A DNA stretch of 31,997 nucleotides from an uncultured Verrucomicrobiota bacterium (lineage in GTDB: Bacteria > Verrucomicrobiota > Verrucomicrobiae > Opitutales > Opitutaceae), in the NCBI GenBank assembly GCA_946482165.1, contig CAMLQS010000016.1, positions 1 through 31,997 of the forward strand. The letters run 5' to 3'. Positions 8,032-16,705 of the stretch are shown here, in pieces; position 1 is the stretch's first letter, and every line of letters begins with the position of its first letter. The translations under genes were made by a program, and so were the position numbers. The notes beneath the pieces are model-generated. The model made no database searches. It was not told the origin of the DNA and saw nothing but the letters and a program-made list of their open reading frames with translations.

Positions 8032-9425
8032 GAAATGGAGATTTTTTCTTCGCCAAATGCGGGCAGGACGTCGTCGATCGCGCTGCGCGTGCGGCGGACG
8101 AGCTCCGCCAGTTCCTCCTCCGACAGGCAGAGCGGGGGAACGAGAAGCAGCGAGTCGCCCAAGGGTCGAAGAATCAGTCCGTGAGCCCGCGCACGCAGGC
8201 ACACTTGGAGGCCGGCGCGCAGCTCCGGATCGTAAGACGAGCCGTCGGCTTTTTGGAGATCGATGGCGGCGGCGAAGCCGCGCTGTCGCAACTCCGCCAC
8301 GTGCGGGTTCCCGGCGAGACTCGCGATCTCACGACCAAAGCACTCGGCGCGGCGCGCAAGCGTCCCGTCGGCGATGAGCACGCGCAATTTCCGCAGGCTT
8401 TCCAGGGCCACGGCGCAGGCAAGCGGGTTGCCTGTAAACGTGTGCCCGTGAAAGAACGCGCGGCCTGAGGAGTGGCTGCCCAAAAACGCGTCATGGATTT
8501 CGTCGCGCGTCAGGGTGGCGGCCAGCGGAAGATAGCCCGCGCTCAACCCTTTCGCGAGGCAGAGAAAGTCCGGCGTCACGCCTTCTTGTTTGCAGACGAG
8601 GATTGAACCCAGGCGTCCGAAACCGGTGAAGACCTCGTCGAGGATGAGATGCACCTCGTGTTCGGCGCAGATCGCGGCGACCGCGCGCAGGAAACCCGGA
8701 GGCTGCAGGCGCATGCCGGCCGCGCCTTGCACGGACGGTTCGAGAATCACGCAGGCGGTGTGGGCGGCGTCGCGCGCAAGCAGCTTGCGCAACGCGGCCA
8801 GACTCGCGGCCGCATCCGCCTCGCGGACGAGTCCGCCGAATTCCTTGCACTGAGGCGCCGGGAAATGTGCGGAGGCGAAGCACCAAGGCCAGAAACGACC
8901 ATGAAAAAAGCCGCTGTCGCCCACCGACATCGTGCCAAAGGTATCGCCATGGTAGGCGCCCTGCATGCCGATCACACCGGTCTTTTCGTGGCGGCCGCCG
9001 AGTTGCCAGAACTGAAAAGATTGCTTCAACGCGACCTCGACCGCGCCGGAGCCATTGTCGCTGAAGAACACTTTGCCCAGACCGGAGGGAGCTTCCCGCA
9101 CAAGCTCGGCGGCGAGCTCGGCGGCCGGGCCGTGCGTGTGCCCGAGCAAGGTGGTATGGGCGACCGCCTCGAGTTGAACGCGAAGCGCCTCGTCGAGGTC
9201 GGGGTCGCGATGCCCGTGGACGTTGGTCCAGATGGAGGCGTTTCCATCCAAGTATTCACGCCCGTCCACGTCGATCAACCACCCGCCCCGTCCGGCGGCG
9301 ATGACCAAGGGCGGCAACGCCAGATACTCGCGCATCTGCGCGAAGGGATGCCAGACGTGTCTGCGGTCCTTCGCCGCGAGCTCTTCGCCGAGCGGGTTCC
9401 GATCCAGATCAAGGGCGCAGGACAT
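8028..9425 (-). CDS. bioA: Adenosylmethionine-8-amino-7-oxononanoate aminotransferase BioA
   Basis: PLP enzyme that converts 8-amino-7-oxononanoate to 7,8-diaminononanoate using SAM as amino donor. The 465 residues carry class-III aminotransferase features: HVWHPFAQM at 23-31 (BioA proteins have H-x-W-H-P), [13 protein letters not shown] at 122-134, GAYHGDTFG at 156-164, [12 protein letters not shown] with Asp263, and [15 protein letters not shown] with Schiff-base Lys292. It is the first gene of the biotin operon. The ATG at 9425 is the first possible start after an in-frame TAA six bases upstream. No Shine-Dalgarno is visible because an inverted repeat occupies that place, so translation may be leaderless or repressor-covered. 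Its stop overlaps the bioB start. Confidence 0.94.
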   Translation of the reverse strand: MSCALDLDRNPLGEELAAKDRRHVWHPFAQMREYLALPPLVIAAGRGGWLIDVDGREYLDGNASIWTNVHGHRDPDLDEALRVQLEAVAHTTLLGHTHGPAAELAAELVREAPSGLGKVFFSDNGSGAVEVALKQSFQFWQLGGRHEKTGVIGMQGAYHGDTFGTMSVGDSGFFHGRFWPWCFASAHFPAPQCKEFGGLVREADAAASLAALRKLLARDAAHTACVILEPSVQGAAGMRLQPPGFLRAVAAICAEHEVHLILDEVFTGFGRLGSILVCKQEGVTPDFLCLAKGLSAGYLPLAATLTRDEIHDAFLGSHSSGRAFFHGHTFTGNPLACAVALESLRKLRVLIADGTLARRAECFGREIASLAGNPHVAELRQRGFAAAIDLQKADGSSYDPELRAGLQVCLRARAHGLILRPLGDSLLLVPPLCLSEEELAELVRRTRSAIDDVLPAFGEEKISIS

Positions 9426-9427
9426 AA

Positions 9428-9454
9428 GTTAAGTAGTTTGCTGCTTAGCTTAAC
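9428..9454 (-). promoter_or_regulatory. Inverted repeat abutting the bioA start, candidate biotin-operon operator
   Basis: Arms GTTAAG (9428-9433) and CTTAAC (9449-9454) are exact inverted copies separated by 15 bases. They lie in the only 40 bases available between the upstream terminator and the bioA ATG. The layout (two short half-sites about 15 bases apart before the first bio gene) resembles BirA operators in other bacteria, but the half-site sequence is not the E. coli one, so BirA is only a guess. A weak -35-like TTGGTT overlaps the distal arm on the minus strand; no convincing -10 was found. Confidence 0.4.
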
Positions 9455-9465
9455 CAAGCTTCCCC

Positions 9466-9492
9466 AAAAAAACCTCTCCGCGAGGAGAGGTT
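9466..9492 (-). terminator. Rho-independent terminator downstream of the ferredoxin gene
   Basis: Read on the minus strand, AACCTCTCC, a TCGC loop and GGAGAGGTT form a perfect 9-bp stem (9484-9492 with 9471-9479) running straight into a run of seven T (9472 to 9466). It starts 28 bases after the ferredoxin stop and ends 40 bases before bioA, so the ferredoxin and biotin genes are separate transcription units. Confidence 0.85.
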
Positions 9493-9520
9493 AAAAGCGG
9501 AGAAACCGTGGCGAACTCGC

Positions 9521-9757
9521 TTAGGCGTCGCCGTCGTCGCCGATGGCCTCGACAGGGCAGCCCTCGAGAGCTTCGCGACAGAGGGAAATTTCTTCCTCCG
9601 TGGTCGGCTGCTTGTGGACGAAGGAGTAGCCGCCCTCGTCGTGGCGCGTGAAGAAATCGGGAGCGGTCTCGCGGCAGAGGTCGCAGTCGATGCACTGTTG
9701 GTCGACGTAGAACTTGCCCGCGACGTTATGTTCCCACTTGTCGGATTTGTTGGCCAT
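9521..9757 (-). CDS. Small single-cluster 4Fe-4S ferredoxin
   Basis: Soluble electron carrier of 78 residues with Cys22-x2-Cys25-x2-Cys28 (QQCIDCDLC) and Cys67 followed by Pro (EGCPVEAIG), the ligand set of a single [4Fe-4S] cluster. A fifth Cys at 60 could form a disulfide or sit near the cluster. The chain is acidic at the C-terminus (IGDDGDA). I chose the ATG at 9757 because MANKSDKWEHN matches the N-terminus expected for this ferredoxin type; a TTG 13 codons upstream is less likely. The partner is unknown. The neighbouring BioB needs low-potential electrons, so it is a plausible client, though a terminator separates the two. Confidence 0.88.
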   Translation of the reverse strand: MANKSDKWEHNVAGKFYVDQQCIDCDLCRETAPDFFTRHDEGGYSFVHKQPTTEEEISLCREALEGCPVEAIGDDGDA

Positions 9758-9927
9758 AATTCGTGCGGAGCAAAGGCCGGCGTTTTTCACTGTCAAGAGA
9801 CGTCCACGGAACAGCGTATTTTCGCCAAGATGCGAGCGCCCGCCTCCAAGCGCTGTCTTCGCGAAATAGTCCGGATTGAGGGGCGAGCCCTTGAGTTCGC
9901 ATCTCTCCTGTTTACGGTCATCGGACG

Positions 9928-10881
9928 ATGCTGTCCGACCGGTCTTATATGCGCGGAGAAACAGGGAACCGTTCCCCGCGTTTCCTTGCGTGGCTTCTGG
10001 GCGGGCTTGCGGCTGTATTTGTCATTCAGCGGGTGGCGGAGGTTTTTTTCCGCTCCGATGCGCTGCTGCATTACGGCGCGCTCTCCTCGCATGGGCTGCG
10101 AAACGGGGAGGTATGGACGGTGCTTTCCTATGCGCTGCTTCATGGCGGGCTGACCCATCTGCTGCTCAACGGGCTCGGGCTTTTTTTCGCGGGCCGATAT
10201 TTGCAGGAAACGCTCGGCGCCGGACGCCTCGCATGGTTGACGGTGGCCGGAACGCTCGGCGGAGCCGCAGCCTGGCTTGCGGTGAACTTCGACCGGCCCG
10301 GCACGGTGATCGGCGCGTCCGGCATAGTAATGGCTTATTTGACAACATTCGCCTGCCTCCAGCCGCGGAGGACGATGACGGTGTTTTTATTTTTTATCAT
10401 CCCCATCTCGATTCAGCCAATTTGGTTCATCTCGATCCTCGGAGGCATCGAGGTCTTGGGTCTTCTCACGCAGGAGTTGCCCGCGTCCAACACCCTCTAC
10501 GCCGTGCATGGCGTCGCGCATTCGGCGCACCTCGGGGGAATGGTCGCCGGCTGGCTTTTTTATCAACTCGTTCTGAAATCCCGTCGCTCCCGGACCGGCG
10601 CCCTGATCGAACCGCCCGCCTGGTTGCGGAAGCGCAAGATCCTCTCCGCGCCCGTCTACACGGTCAACGTCGGCAAGCCCTCCCCACCCGCCCCTCCCAC
10701 CCCGCCGCCTGCGGCATCGAGCGCAGCCGGCGCCTACCGGGCGGGGCATTCCTCACGCGAAGCGCTCAATGCCGAGGTGGATCGCATTCTGGATAAAATC
10801 GGTCTTCACGGCTTCCCCTCTTTGACCGAGGCCGAAAAACGCGTCCTCGACGAAGCTCGCCATCATCTTAGCCACCGTTGA
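9928..10881 (+). CDS. Rhomboid-family intramembrane serine protease
   Basis: Polytopic inner-membrane protease that cuts transmembrane segments of other proteins. The 317 residues contain the rhomboid catalytic motif G-A-S-G with Ser131 (VIGASGIVMAY) and the partner His201 in HSAHLGGMVAG. The L1/TM2 block ALLHGGLTHLLLNGLGLFFAG at 69-89 carries the expected His and Asn. About six hydrophobic segments lie between residues 20 and 215. After a Pro-rich linker, the C-terminal helix LDKIGLHGFPSLTEAEKRVL matches a tail often found on bacterial rhomboids. ATG 9928 is used; ATG 9949 is an alternative. It diverges from the ferredoxin gene, with 170 bp between them and no clear promoter. Confidence 0.9.
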   Translation: MLSDRSYMRGETGNRSPRFLAWLLGGLAAVFVIQRVAEVFFRSDALLHYGALSSHGLRNGEVWTVLSYALLHGGLTHLLLNGLGLFFAGRYLQETLGAGRLAWLTVAGTLGGAAAWLAVNFDRPGTVIGASGIVMAYLTTFACLQPRRTMTVFLFFIIPISIQPIWFISILGGIEVLGLLTQELPASNTLYAVHGVAHSAHLGGMVAGWLFYQLVLKSRRSRTGALIEPPAWLRKRKILSAPVYTVNVGKPSPPAPPTPPPAASSAAGAYRAGHSSREALNAEVDRILDKIGLHGFPSLTEAEKRVLDEARHHLSHR

Positions 10882-10961
10882 GCCTGACGCCCACCCGCCG
10901 CGCTCTGCGTGGTTACGCCTCCCCGCGCAACTTTTCTTCCCTCCCCTTTTCACACCGTTTC

Positions 10962-13346
10962 ATGCGATTCCGCAGCCTCTTCCCCGCGATCCTGCTTGCT
11001 CCGCTAGTTCTGTTTGCCGAGCTCCCGCCCGCTCCTGCGGCGCCGGAAACGCCAGCCGCCTCCGCCCCATCGGCCGCATCGACGACCGCTCCCGCAACGA
11101 GCGCCCCCCGCAAGTTGGAACCCTCGGAGGCCCTCCGCCAGGAGCTGAAAGCGCTTATCCGCCTGCTGGAGGAGGTGCATTTCAACCGCGACAAGGTCAC
11201 CCCCGCCTCCTACTCCGAGCTGATTCCCAACACGTTCAAGGCGCTCGATGGCCCGAAACTCTTCCTGCTCGCCTCCGACCTCGCTGAATTCCAGGAGCGT
11301 CACCGCCCTGAAACGCTTTACTGGAACCTCTCCACGATCGGTCGTCTCGACGCCGCCTTTTCGATCTACGGCCGCTACGAACAACGCGTGCGTGAACGCA
11401 TCGGCTGGATCCAAAAACGACTCACGGGCGAATTCGACTTCAGCGGTGATGACTCTTATGAGTTTGATCGACGCGAGCTTCCGTGGCCCGCCGACTCGGC
11501 CGCGGCGGACGCCCTCTGGGAAAAGCGCATCAAGTTCGAGCTCCTCCAGGAACTGCTCAACGCGAAGTCGAACACCGTCGTCGTAAAGGACCTGGAGTGG
11601 AAAAACGAAGGTGGCTCGCCCATCCCGCCGGCGCCGTCCCCCGACGCCGCGGCTTCCTCGGCGACTCCGACGGATGCCAGTCACTCCCCCGAGCAGGCGC
11701 TCGCCGACGCCAAGACAACCGTTCGCAAACGTTACGAGCGGCTCCTGCGCAATCTCGACGATTTCGACGCCAGCGACGTCACCGAGGTTTTCCTTACCGC
11801 CATCGCCGGTCTCTACGACCCGCACTCGACCTATTTCTCGCCCGACACTTACGAGGATTTCGGCATTAACATGCGCCTTCAGCTCTTCGGCATCGGCGCT
11901 CTGCTCGGCCTTGAGGACGACGTGTGCGTGCTGAAGGAAATCATTCCCGGCGGCCCGGCCGATCTCTCGCGCCAGCTCAAGCCAAACGACAAAATCCTCG
12001 CCGTCGCCCAAGGTAACGGGGAGTTCGTGGAAATCGTTGGCATGAAGCTTCGCCGCATCGTGCAGATGATCCGCGGCGAAAAGGGCACGAAAGTCCGTCT
12101 GCTCGTCCAACCCGCCGACGCGGCCGACACGGCCGTGCGCAGGGAGATTCTCCTCGTGCGCGACCTCATCAATCTCGATTCCGCGCGCGCCCATGGAGCC
12201 GTCTTTCATGTGCCGGATTCCAACGGCCAGACTCATCCCTACGGTGTCATTACCTTGCCGACGTTCTACGGCCGCGAAAGGGAAAACGCCAAGGACCAGA
12301 ACTCCGCCACCGCCGACATCGCCGAGCTCATCAAGCGGCTGAAGGCCGAAAACATCGAAGGCATGGTTCTCGATCTGCGCCGCAACGGCGGCGGCCTGCT
12401 CTCGGAGGCCGTGTCCCTCACCGGCCTTTTCATCCCCGCCGGCCCGGTGGTGCAGATCAAAAACTACGCCGGCGAAGTGAAGATCGACGAGGACAGCAAT
12501 CCCGCCGTCGCCTACTCGGGCCCGCTGGTGGTGCTGACGGATCGCTTCAGCGCCTCCGCCTCCGAGATCGTCGCCGGCGCCCTGCAAAACTACGGCCGCG
12601 CCGTCGTCGTCGGCGACAGCTCCACGCACGGCAAGGGCACCGTCCAGACCGTCATCGAGATGGACCGCGTCATCCCGGCCCGCAACCGCCTCGGCGCCAC
12701 CACCGGCGCCACGAAGGTAACGGTGCAAAAATTCTACCTGCCCAACGGCGATTCGACCCAGCTCAAGGGCATCGTGCCGGACATTGTCATCCCCTCGATC
12801 GACGAATTCTTGCCCATCGGCGAGCAAGACCTCCCGCATGCCCTCCCTTGGGATGAAATTTCGCCCAGCTTCTTCGAGGCCACGCCCATCACGCCAAAAG
12901 ACTTCGTGACGCTTCGCGAACAATCCGTCGCCCGAATGGAAAAACTGCCCGAGTTCGCGCTCCTCAAAAAGTCCATAGACCGCTTCAAGGTGCGCCAGGC
13001 CGAAAAAACCATCTCCCTCAACCTCGAAACCCGCCGCGCCGGCAAAACCGAGGACAAGGCTTTCGCCAAAGACTCCAAGGCCGCGCGCAAGACACTCGAA
13101 GCGAGCGAAGCCTACGCGTTCAAAGAAATCTTCGTCGCTCCCCCGCCTCCCCCGCGCATCAAGGCGGAGAAGAAACCCGGCGAAGACTATTCGGACGATC
13201 CCGACGCGGGCTTGGACGGTGAGGAAGACGACGAAGAAGCCGACGCGCGTTACCGGAAGATGGACGTCTACCTTCGCGAAAGCCTCCGCATTCTTCAGGA
13301 CGTGCGTTCGCTGCAACCTGCCGTCGCCGTCGCGTCCGCAAAGTAA
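10962..13346 (+). CDS. prc: C-terminal processing (tail-specific) protease, Prc/Tsp type, family S41
   Basis: Periplasmic serine protease that trims or degrades proteins from their C-termini. The 794 residues begin with a signal peptide (MRFRSLFPAILLAPLVLFA) and an Ala/Pro-rich linker. Next come the Tsp N-terminal helical domain, DPHSTYFSP near 285 (typical of Prc), a PDZ domain of about 300-400 (GIGALLGLEDD, GGPADLSRQLKPND), and the S41 core with DLRRNGGG. The catalytic block SASASEIV lies near 530-536 (Ser532 or Ser534) with Lys558 in HGKGTVQ, a Ser/Lys dyad. The C-terminal Tsp domain ends in an acidic low-complexity stretch. The ATG at 10962 is chosen because it opens the signal peptide; a longer frame would put 28 polar residues before it. 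It starts 80 bases after the rhomboid gene and may be cotranscribed with it. Confidence 0.92.
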   Translation: MRFRSLFPAILLAPLVLFAELPPAPAAPETPAASAPSAASTTAPATSAPRKLEPSEALRQELKALIRLLEEVHFNRDKVTPASYSELIPNTFKALDGPKLFLLASDLAEFQERHRPETLYWNLSTIGRLDAAFSIYGRYEQRVRERIGWIQKRLTGEFDFSGDDSYEFDRRELPWPADSAAADALWEKRIKFELLQELLNAKSNTVVVKDLEWKNEGGSPIPPAPSPDAAASSATPTDASHSPEQALADAKTTVRKRYERLLRNLDDFDASDVTEVFLTAIAGLYDPHSTYFSPDTYEDFGINMRLQLFGIGALLGLEDDVCVLKEIIPGGPADLSRQLKPNDKILAVAQGNGEFVEIVGMKLRRIVQMIRGEKGTKVRLLVQPADAADTAVRREILLVRDLINLDSARAHGAVFHVPDSNGQTHPYGVITLPTFYGRERENAKDQNSATADIAELIKRLKAENIEGMVLDLRRNGGGLLSEAVSLTGLFIPAGPVVQIKNYAGEVKIDEDSNPAVAYSGPLVVLTDRFSASASEIVAGALQNYGRAVVVGDSSTHGKGTVQTVIEMDRVIPARNRLGATTGATKVTVQKFYLPNGDSTQLKGIVPDIVIPSIDEFLPIGEQDLPHALPWDEISPSFFEATPITPKDFVTLREQSVARMEKLPEFALLKKSIDRFKVRQAEKTISLNLETRRAGKTEDKAFAKDSKAARKTLEASEAYAFKEIFVAPPPPPRIKAEKKPGEDYSDDPDAGLDGEEDDEEADARYRKMDVYLRESLRILQDVRSLQPAVAVASAK

Positions 13347-13416
13347 AGGGAGGTCCTAAAATCTCCGGCGCATCGCTAACGCTCTACGAGTGAAACGAGA
13401 CACAGCCGAGGCCTCG

Positions 13417-13491
13417 CCGCAGATCACGCGGATGGCCGCGGCTGCCGGAGTTTTCCCTGCGAATATCTGCCATCTGCGGTCCAAAACTCCG
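13417..13491. repeat. Intergenic region with two interleaved inverted repeats
   Basis: CCGCAGAT (13417-13424) pairs with ATCTGCGG (13472-13479), and CGGAGTTTT (13446-13454) pairs with AAAACTCCG (13483-13491). The two pairs are interleaved rather than nested. The CCGCAGAT/CACGCGGAT wording resembles dispersed intergenic repeats known from several bacterial groups, but no other copy is in this window. It lies between the convergent prc and TIGR03790 genes and may act as a 3'-end structure. Confidence 0.35.
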
Positions 13492-13504
13492 AAGCACTTG
13501 TGCG

Positions 13505-15181
13505 CTACTTCCCGCCGACCGCCGGCTTGTCCTTGCCGGACGAAGATGCCGTGGACGCCGCGGGCGGCGCGGTGAGCCGCTGATACTCCGCATCCCAACG
13601 CCCCGCGCGGGTGAAGTCTTTCGCGGAACGCGCCAACTCGGCGCCGCTCTTCAGTATTTCCACACGAATATCCCGCGGCAGATCCCGCTCGTCCAATAGG
13701 CGACCCACGAGTTTCACTGCCTCGCCCGGCGCGTCGGCGGCCTGCAGGGCGCGCGCGGCGCTCAAGATCAAGACCCGGTCGGCCGCGCTCCAAGTCCGCA
13801 TCGTCGAGGCCACCCCCAAGGTGCGGCGGGCGGCCGCCGCGTCACCGGCTTTCAACTGCATTCCGGAAAGGGTCAGCATCAGCGCCAGGTTCGGATGCTT
13901 CACCATGCCATCATAGCCGGTCGAAAGCGCTTCATCGAGTTTCCCCGCCGAGGCCAGAAGCGTCATCCGCCGGATGCGCGCATGGACTTCGGCGCCGGGC
14001 GTGAGCGCGTTGCGTCGCGTCCATTGATCCTCGGCCGAAACCGCGAGGGGGCGGTAAAGCGGATCGCCGAGGACGATTCCTTTCCAACTCAGAGCATTGA
14101 TCGAGCGCAGCGCGGCCACGCCGAGGGGCGAGCCTTGCGCGATCGCGCGCAGAAACAAATGGGGTTGATGGGTGAACTGAAGGTAAGGCTCGCCGACGTT
14201 GCCAAAGGTGGCGGTTACGCCGCGCGCAACCAGCGGCCCCGACCAACCGCGAGTCGGCGAACGCAACGTTTGCGCCGAGAAACTGTGGATATGGAGCGCG
14301 ATCGCGCCCGGAGGGAAACGAAAGCCCGGCGCGGCGAACGGTCCGTTCAAATCGGCCGCATACCAGCCGAAATACAGAACGGGGGCATCGAATCTCGAGG
14401 TGGCCGAAAGGGTCGTTTCCTTCCTGTCGACGTCGGTTTCGAAACCAAGCGCGGCGAGCTCGCCAACGCATGCCTCCAGCCACTCGTCCCCTTGGGCATG
14501 CTTGCCGCCGATGTCGACGTAGGCGCGCCCTGCAAGCCCATCGCGCTCCGCCTTCAGCGCAAGATCGACGAGGCCTTTCGCGTCCTCAAGCGAAGGGCCG
14601 TCGAGCCGACCGATCGGGATAACCTCCCGCAAGGCTCGCTCCAAGGCGGCCTCGGAATTCGCCGCCGAAACCGGATTCGGAACAAAGGCGGCGATCACGG
14701 GACAATTGACCGCGAGCAGAGCCAGTTCGGAGTCCACCGAGCCCTCGACGGACCGGAGTGATGCATTCACCGCGAGCGGACTGCTTTTCTCATCGAAAAG
14801 CGTGTCGTCATGGGCAACGCGCAGCGGCACCCCGCGACAGACGACTAGCGCGTCGAGCCGATGCCCGGAAGCCACGATTTTGGTGCGACCCAACTCGTCC
14901 TTGAGGCTCATCGCCATCGCATCGATGTCGCCTCGCGCAATCGCCTCGCGCAAAAGCGGGTTCCAGATCGAGGTCACAAACTCTGGCCAGGTAATCTGTT
15001 CAGTGAGCGGCATCGCCAGCGCCACGATCGACGACTCCGGAAGTCCACGACGCTCCGCGTAGTGGCGGGCGACCGCAAGGGACTCGCCGTTGTCGCGATT
15101 CGCGAGAATCAAAACGCGGGGGGCCGCGTCGGCCGCGACCAAGCCCAGGCACAGAAAAGCGAAAGCGAACCGGAAGCGCAC
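13505..15181 (-). CDS. TIGR03790 family exported protein of unknown function
   Basis: The 558-residue product starts with a signal peptide (MRFRFAFAFLCLGLVAADA). It then shows the pattern I associate with TIGR03790: APRVLILANRDNGESLAVA, YAERRGLPESSIVALAMP, TEQITW with a PLL, LDALVVCRGVPLRVAHDD, then HIHSFSAQTLRSP and ATFGNVGEPYLQFTHQPHLF. Residues about 390-540 are helical and Ala/Leu rich, possibly TPR-like, and the last 20 residues are low complexity. No enzyme motif is recognised; the family is uncharacterised to my knowledge. The start is a GTG at 15181; the signal peptide begins there and a nearby ATG at 15194 is out of frame. It diverges from the CLC transporter gene. Confidence 0.75.
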   Translation of the reverse strand: MRFRFAFAFLCLGLVAADAAPRVLILANRDNGESLAVARHYAERRGLPESSIVALAMPLTEQITWPEFVTSIWNPLLREAIARGDIDAMAMSLKDELGRTKIVASGHRLDALVVCRGVPLRVAHDDTLFDEKSSPLAVNASLRSVEGSVDSELALLAVNCPVIAAFVPNPVSAANSEAALERALREVIPIGRLDGPSLEDAKGLVDLALKAERDGLAGRAYVDIGGKHAQGDEWLEACVGELAALGFETDVDRKETTLSATSRFDAPVLYFGWYAADLNGPFAAPGFRFPPGAIALHIHSFSAQTLRSPTRGWSGPLVARGVTATFGNVGEPYLQFTHQPHLFLRAIAQGSPLGVAALRSINALSWKGIVLGDPLYRPLAVSAEDQWTRRNALTPGAEVHARIRRMTLLASAGKLDEALSTGYDGMVKHPNLALMLTLSGMQLKAGDAAAARRTLGVASTMRTWSAADRVLILSAARALQAADAPGEAVKLVGRLLDERDLPRDIRVEILKSGAELARSAKDFTRAGRWDAEYQRLTAPPAASTASSSGKDKPAVGGK

Positions 15182-15303
15182 GCGACAGGACCATGCGAAG
15201 GCACGCCAAGATTTCGAGCCGCCATTGCCGATTTACGATGTGCGCTGAAATTTCGGCCATTGCGCCCCCATGCCCGATCCGGCCTCATCCCGGTTTTTCC
15301 AGA

Positions 15304-16563
15304 ATGGCCGCATCCGAACCCGGTCCCGAGCTCTCTTCCGCCCGCTTGCGCGACGCCGCTCGGGATCTGGTGCTCGCGGCCGTGGTCGGCGCCGCGGCCG
15401 GCAGCGCGGCGGCCGGTTTTCTTGCAGCCTTGGACGCCGTCACCGCGATACGCTTCGCCCATCCGTGGCTGATCGCCCTGCTCCCCGTCGCGGGTGTGCT
15501 TGCCGCGCTGGTGTATCGCCGCGCCGGTGGCCGCGCGGAGCGCGGCGCCAACTTGATCATCGATGAAATCCATGCGCCCGGCGGCGGAGTTCCCCTGCGG
15601 ATGGCCCCGCTGGTGCTCGGAGCGACCCTCCTCACCCATCTCTGCGGCGGCTCCGCCGGACGCGAAGGCACCGCGGTGCAGATGGGTGGCGCGCTGGCGG
15701 GCGGCTTGAAAAAGCTGCCGGGGATGGTCCGCGTTCCGCAAGGCATGTTGCTCTGCGCTGGCGTGGCCGGGGGTTTCGGAGCGGTGTTTGGCACGCCGCT
15801 CGCCGGCGCCGTCTTCGCGGTGGAGGTGCTGACCCGCGGCCGGCTCAGCCATGCCTGGCTCGCCGCCTGTTTGCTCGCCTCGCTGGTCGGAGACCAAGTG
15901 TGTCACATGTGGGGAAGCCGCCATGAGGACTATGCTGTGATCGCCAACCTTTCCGCGTTGTCCCCGGAGCTCTCAATCCGGCAGTTGGCGCTGGCGGCGG
16001 GCTTCGGCCTGCTTTGCGGATTCGTCGCGCGCGGCTTCACCGTTTTGGCGCACGGAGTCGGCAAGCTTCCGCTCCCGGCAAACAAGGCTTGGTGGCTGCG
16101 CCCGGTTCTGGGCGGAGTGGCGCTTTGGCTATTCGCGTTCGCCTTGCAAACGGACTCCTATCTCGGCCTTGGCGCATCAAGCCCCGATCCGGGCGACCCG
16201 ACCTTGCTCACGGTGTGGGCAAGCGGCGGCGCGACCAACTGGAGTTGGCTGTGGAAGCTCATCTTCACGGCCGTAACCGTGGGCGCAGGCTTCAAAGGCG
16301 GCGAAGTGACGCCGCTCTTCTTCATCGGCGCGGCCTTTGGTCATGTCGTCGGCCCGCTTCTTGGCTTACCCCTCTCGCTCGGCGTCGCCCTGGGCTTCGT
16401 CGCGGTGTTCGCGGGCGCCAGCAAGACTCCCTTGGCCTGCACGCTTCTTGCGGTGGAAACTTTCGGCGGAAGCCATCTCGAGCTGTTCGCGGTCGCGTGT
16501 CTCGCCAGCTATCTGGCCAGCGGGGCTGACGGAATCTACGCCGCCCAGCGTCGCGAAGAGTAG
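15304..16563 (+). CDS. CLC-family anion transporter, probably of the fluoride (CLC-F/EriC-F) type
   Basis: Polytopic inner-membrane anion transporter of 419 residues, the size of CLC-F proteins. Chloride-type CLCs carry GREGP; here the motif is GREGT (119-123, in GGSAGREGTAVQMGG). The first filter loop reads LIIDEIHAPGGGVPLRM instead of the usual GSGIPE, and the third is FKGGEVTPLFFIG near residue 331. As I recall these are marks of the fluoride-exporting branch, where the protein expels F- in exchange for H+. The assignment is by motif only. The upstream 120 bases show no fluoride (crcB) riboswitch that I can recognise. The ATG at 15304 is chosen because the preceding 37 possible residues are unlike any CLC N-terminus. 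No ribosome site is obvious. Confidence 0.85.
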   Translation: MAASEPGPELSSARLRDAARDLVLAAVVGAAAGSAAAGFLAALDAVTAIRFAHPWLIALLPVAGVLAALVYRRAGGRAERGANLIIDEIHAPGGGVPLRMAPLVLGATLLTHLCGGSAGREGTAVQMGGALAGGLKKLPGMVRVPQGMLLCAGVAGGFGAVFGTPLAGAVFAVEVLTRGRLSHAWLAACLLASLVGDQVCHMWGSRHEDYAVIANLSALSPELSIRQLALAAGFGLLCGFVARGFTVLAHGVGKLPLPANKAWWLRPVLGGVALWLFAFALQTDSYLGLGASSPDPGDPTLLTVWASGGATNWSWLWKLIFTAVTVGAGFKGGEVTPLFFIGAAFGHVVGPLLGLPLSLGVALGFVAVFAGASKTPLACTLLAVETFGGSHLELFAVACLASYLASGADGIYAAQRREE

Positions 16564-16611
16564 GCGCGACGGCGGAGTGTATCTTCCGGCCGCGAGACTT
16601 TCACGAGTGAC

Positions 16612-16626
16612 GCTATCCTGGATAGC
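16612..16626. repeat. 15-bp perfect palindrome (possible operator)
   Basis: GCTATCC, one T, then GGATAGC form a perfect 7-bp inverted repeat in the 142-bp gap between the CLC gene and the DUF2892 gene. The centre is too tight for an RNA hairpin, which suits a dimeric DNA-binding protein better. Nothing else in the window shares it, so the function is open. Confidence 0.3.
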
Positions 16627-16705
16627 TCCGGCATGGGATACATAACCGGCGGCCGAGTGGGCTGGCCGACCGATAGGCGTGTTGTGCGAGCGCGGTGTAA
16701 GCTCG

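Noticed and set aside
9768..9796. Perfect TTGACA (minus strand, 9796-9791) upstream of the ferredoxin gene as a -35 box
   Set aside because: The hexamer at the right spacing for a -10 (TTGCTC) matches the consensus poorly, so a promoter call is not supported.
11004..13316. A 770-codon minus-strand open frame opposite prc
   Set aside because: prc carries a signal peptide, PDZ domain and catalytic dyad; the opposite product has no family features.
15182..15303. Fluoride (crcB) riboswitch before the CLC gene
   Set aside because: I looked for the conserved GGCGAUGG and GCUGAUGGC segments and their pairing; neither is present in recognisable form.
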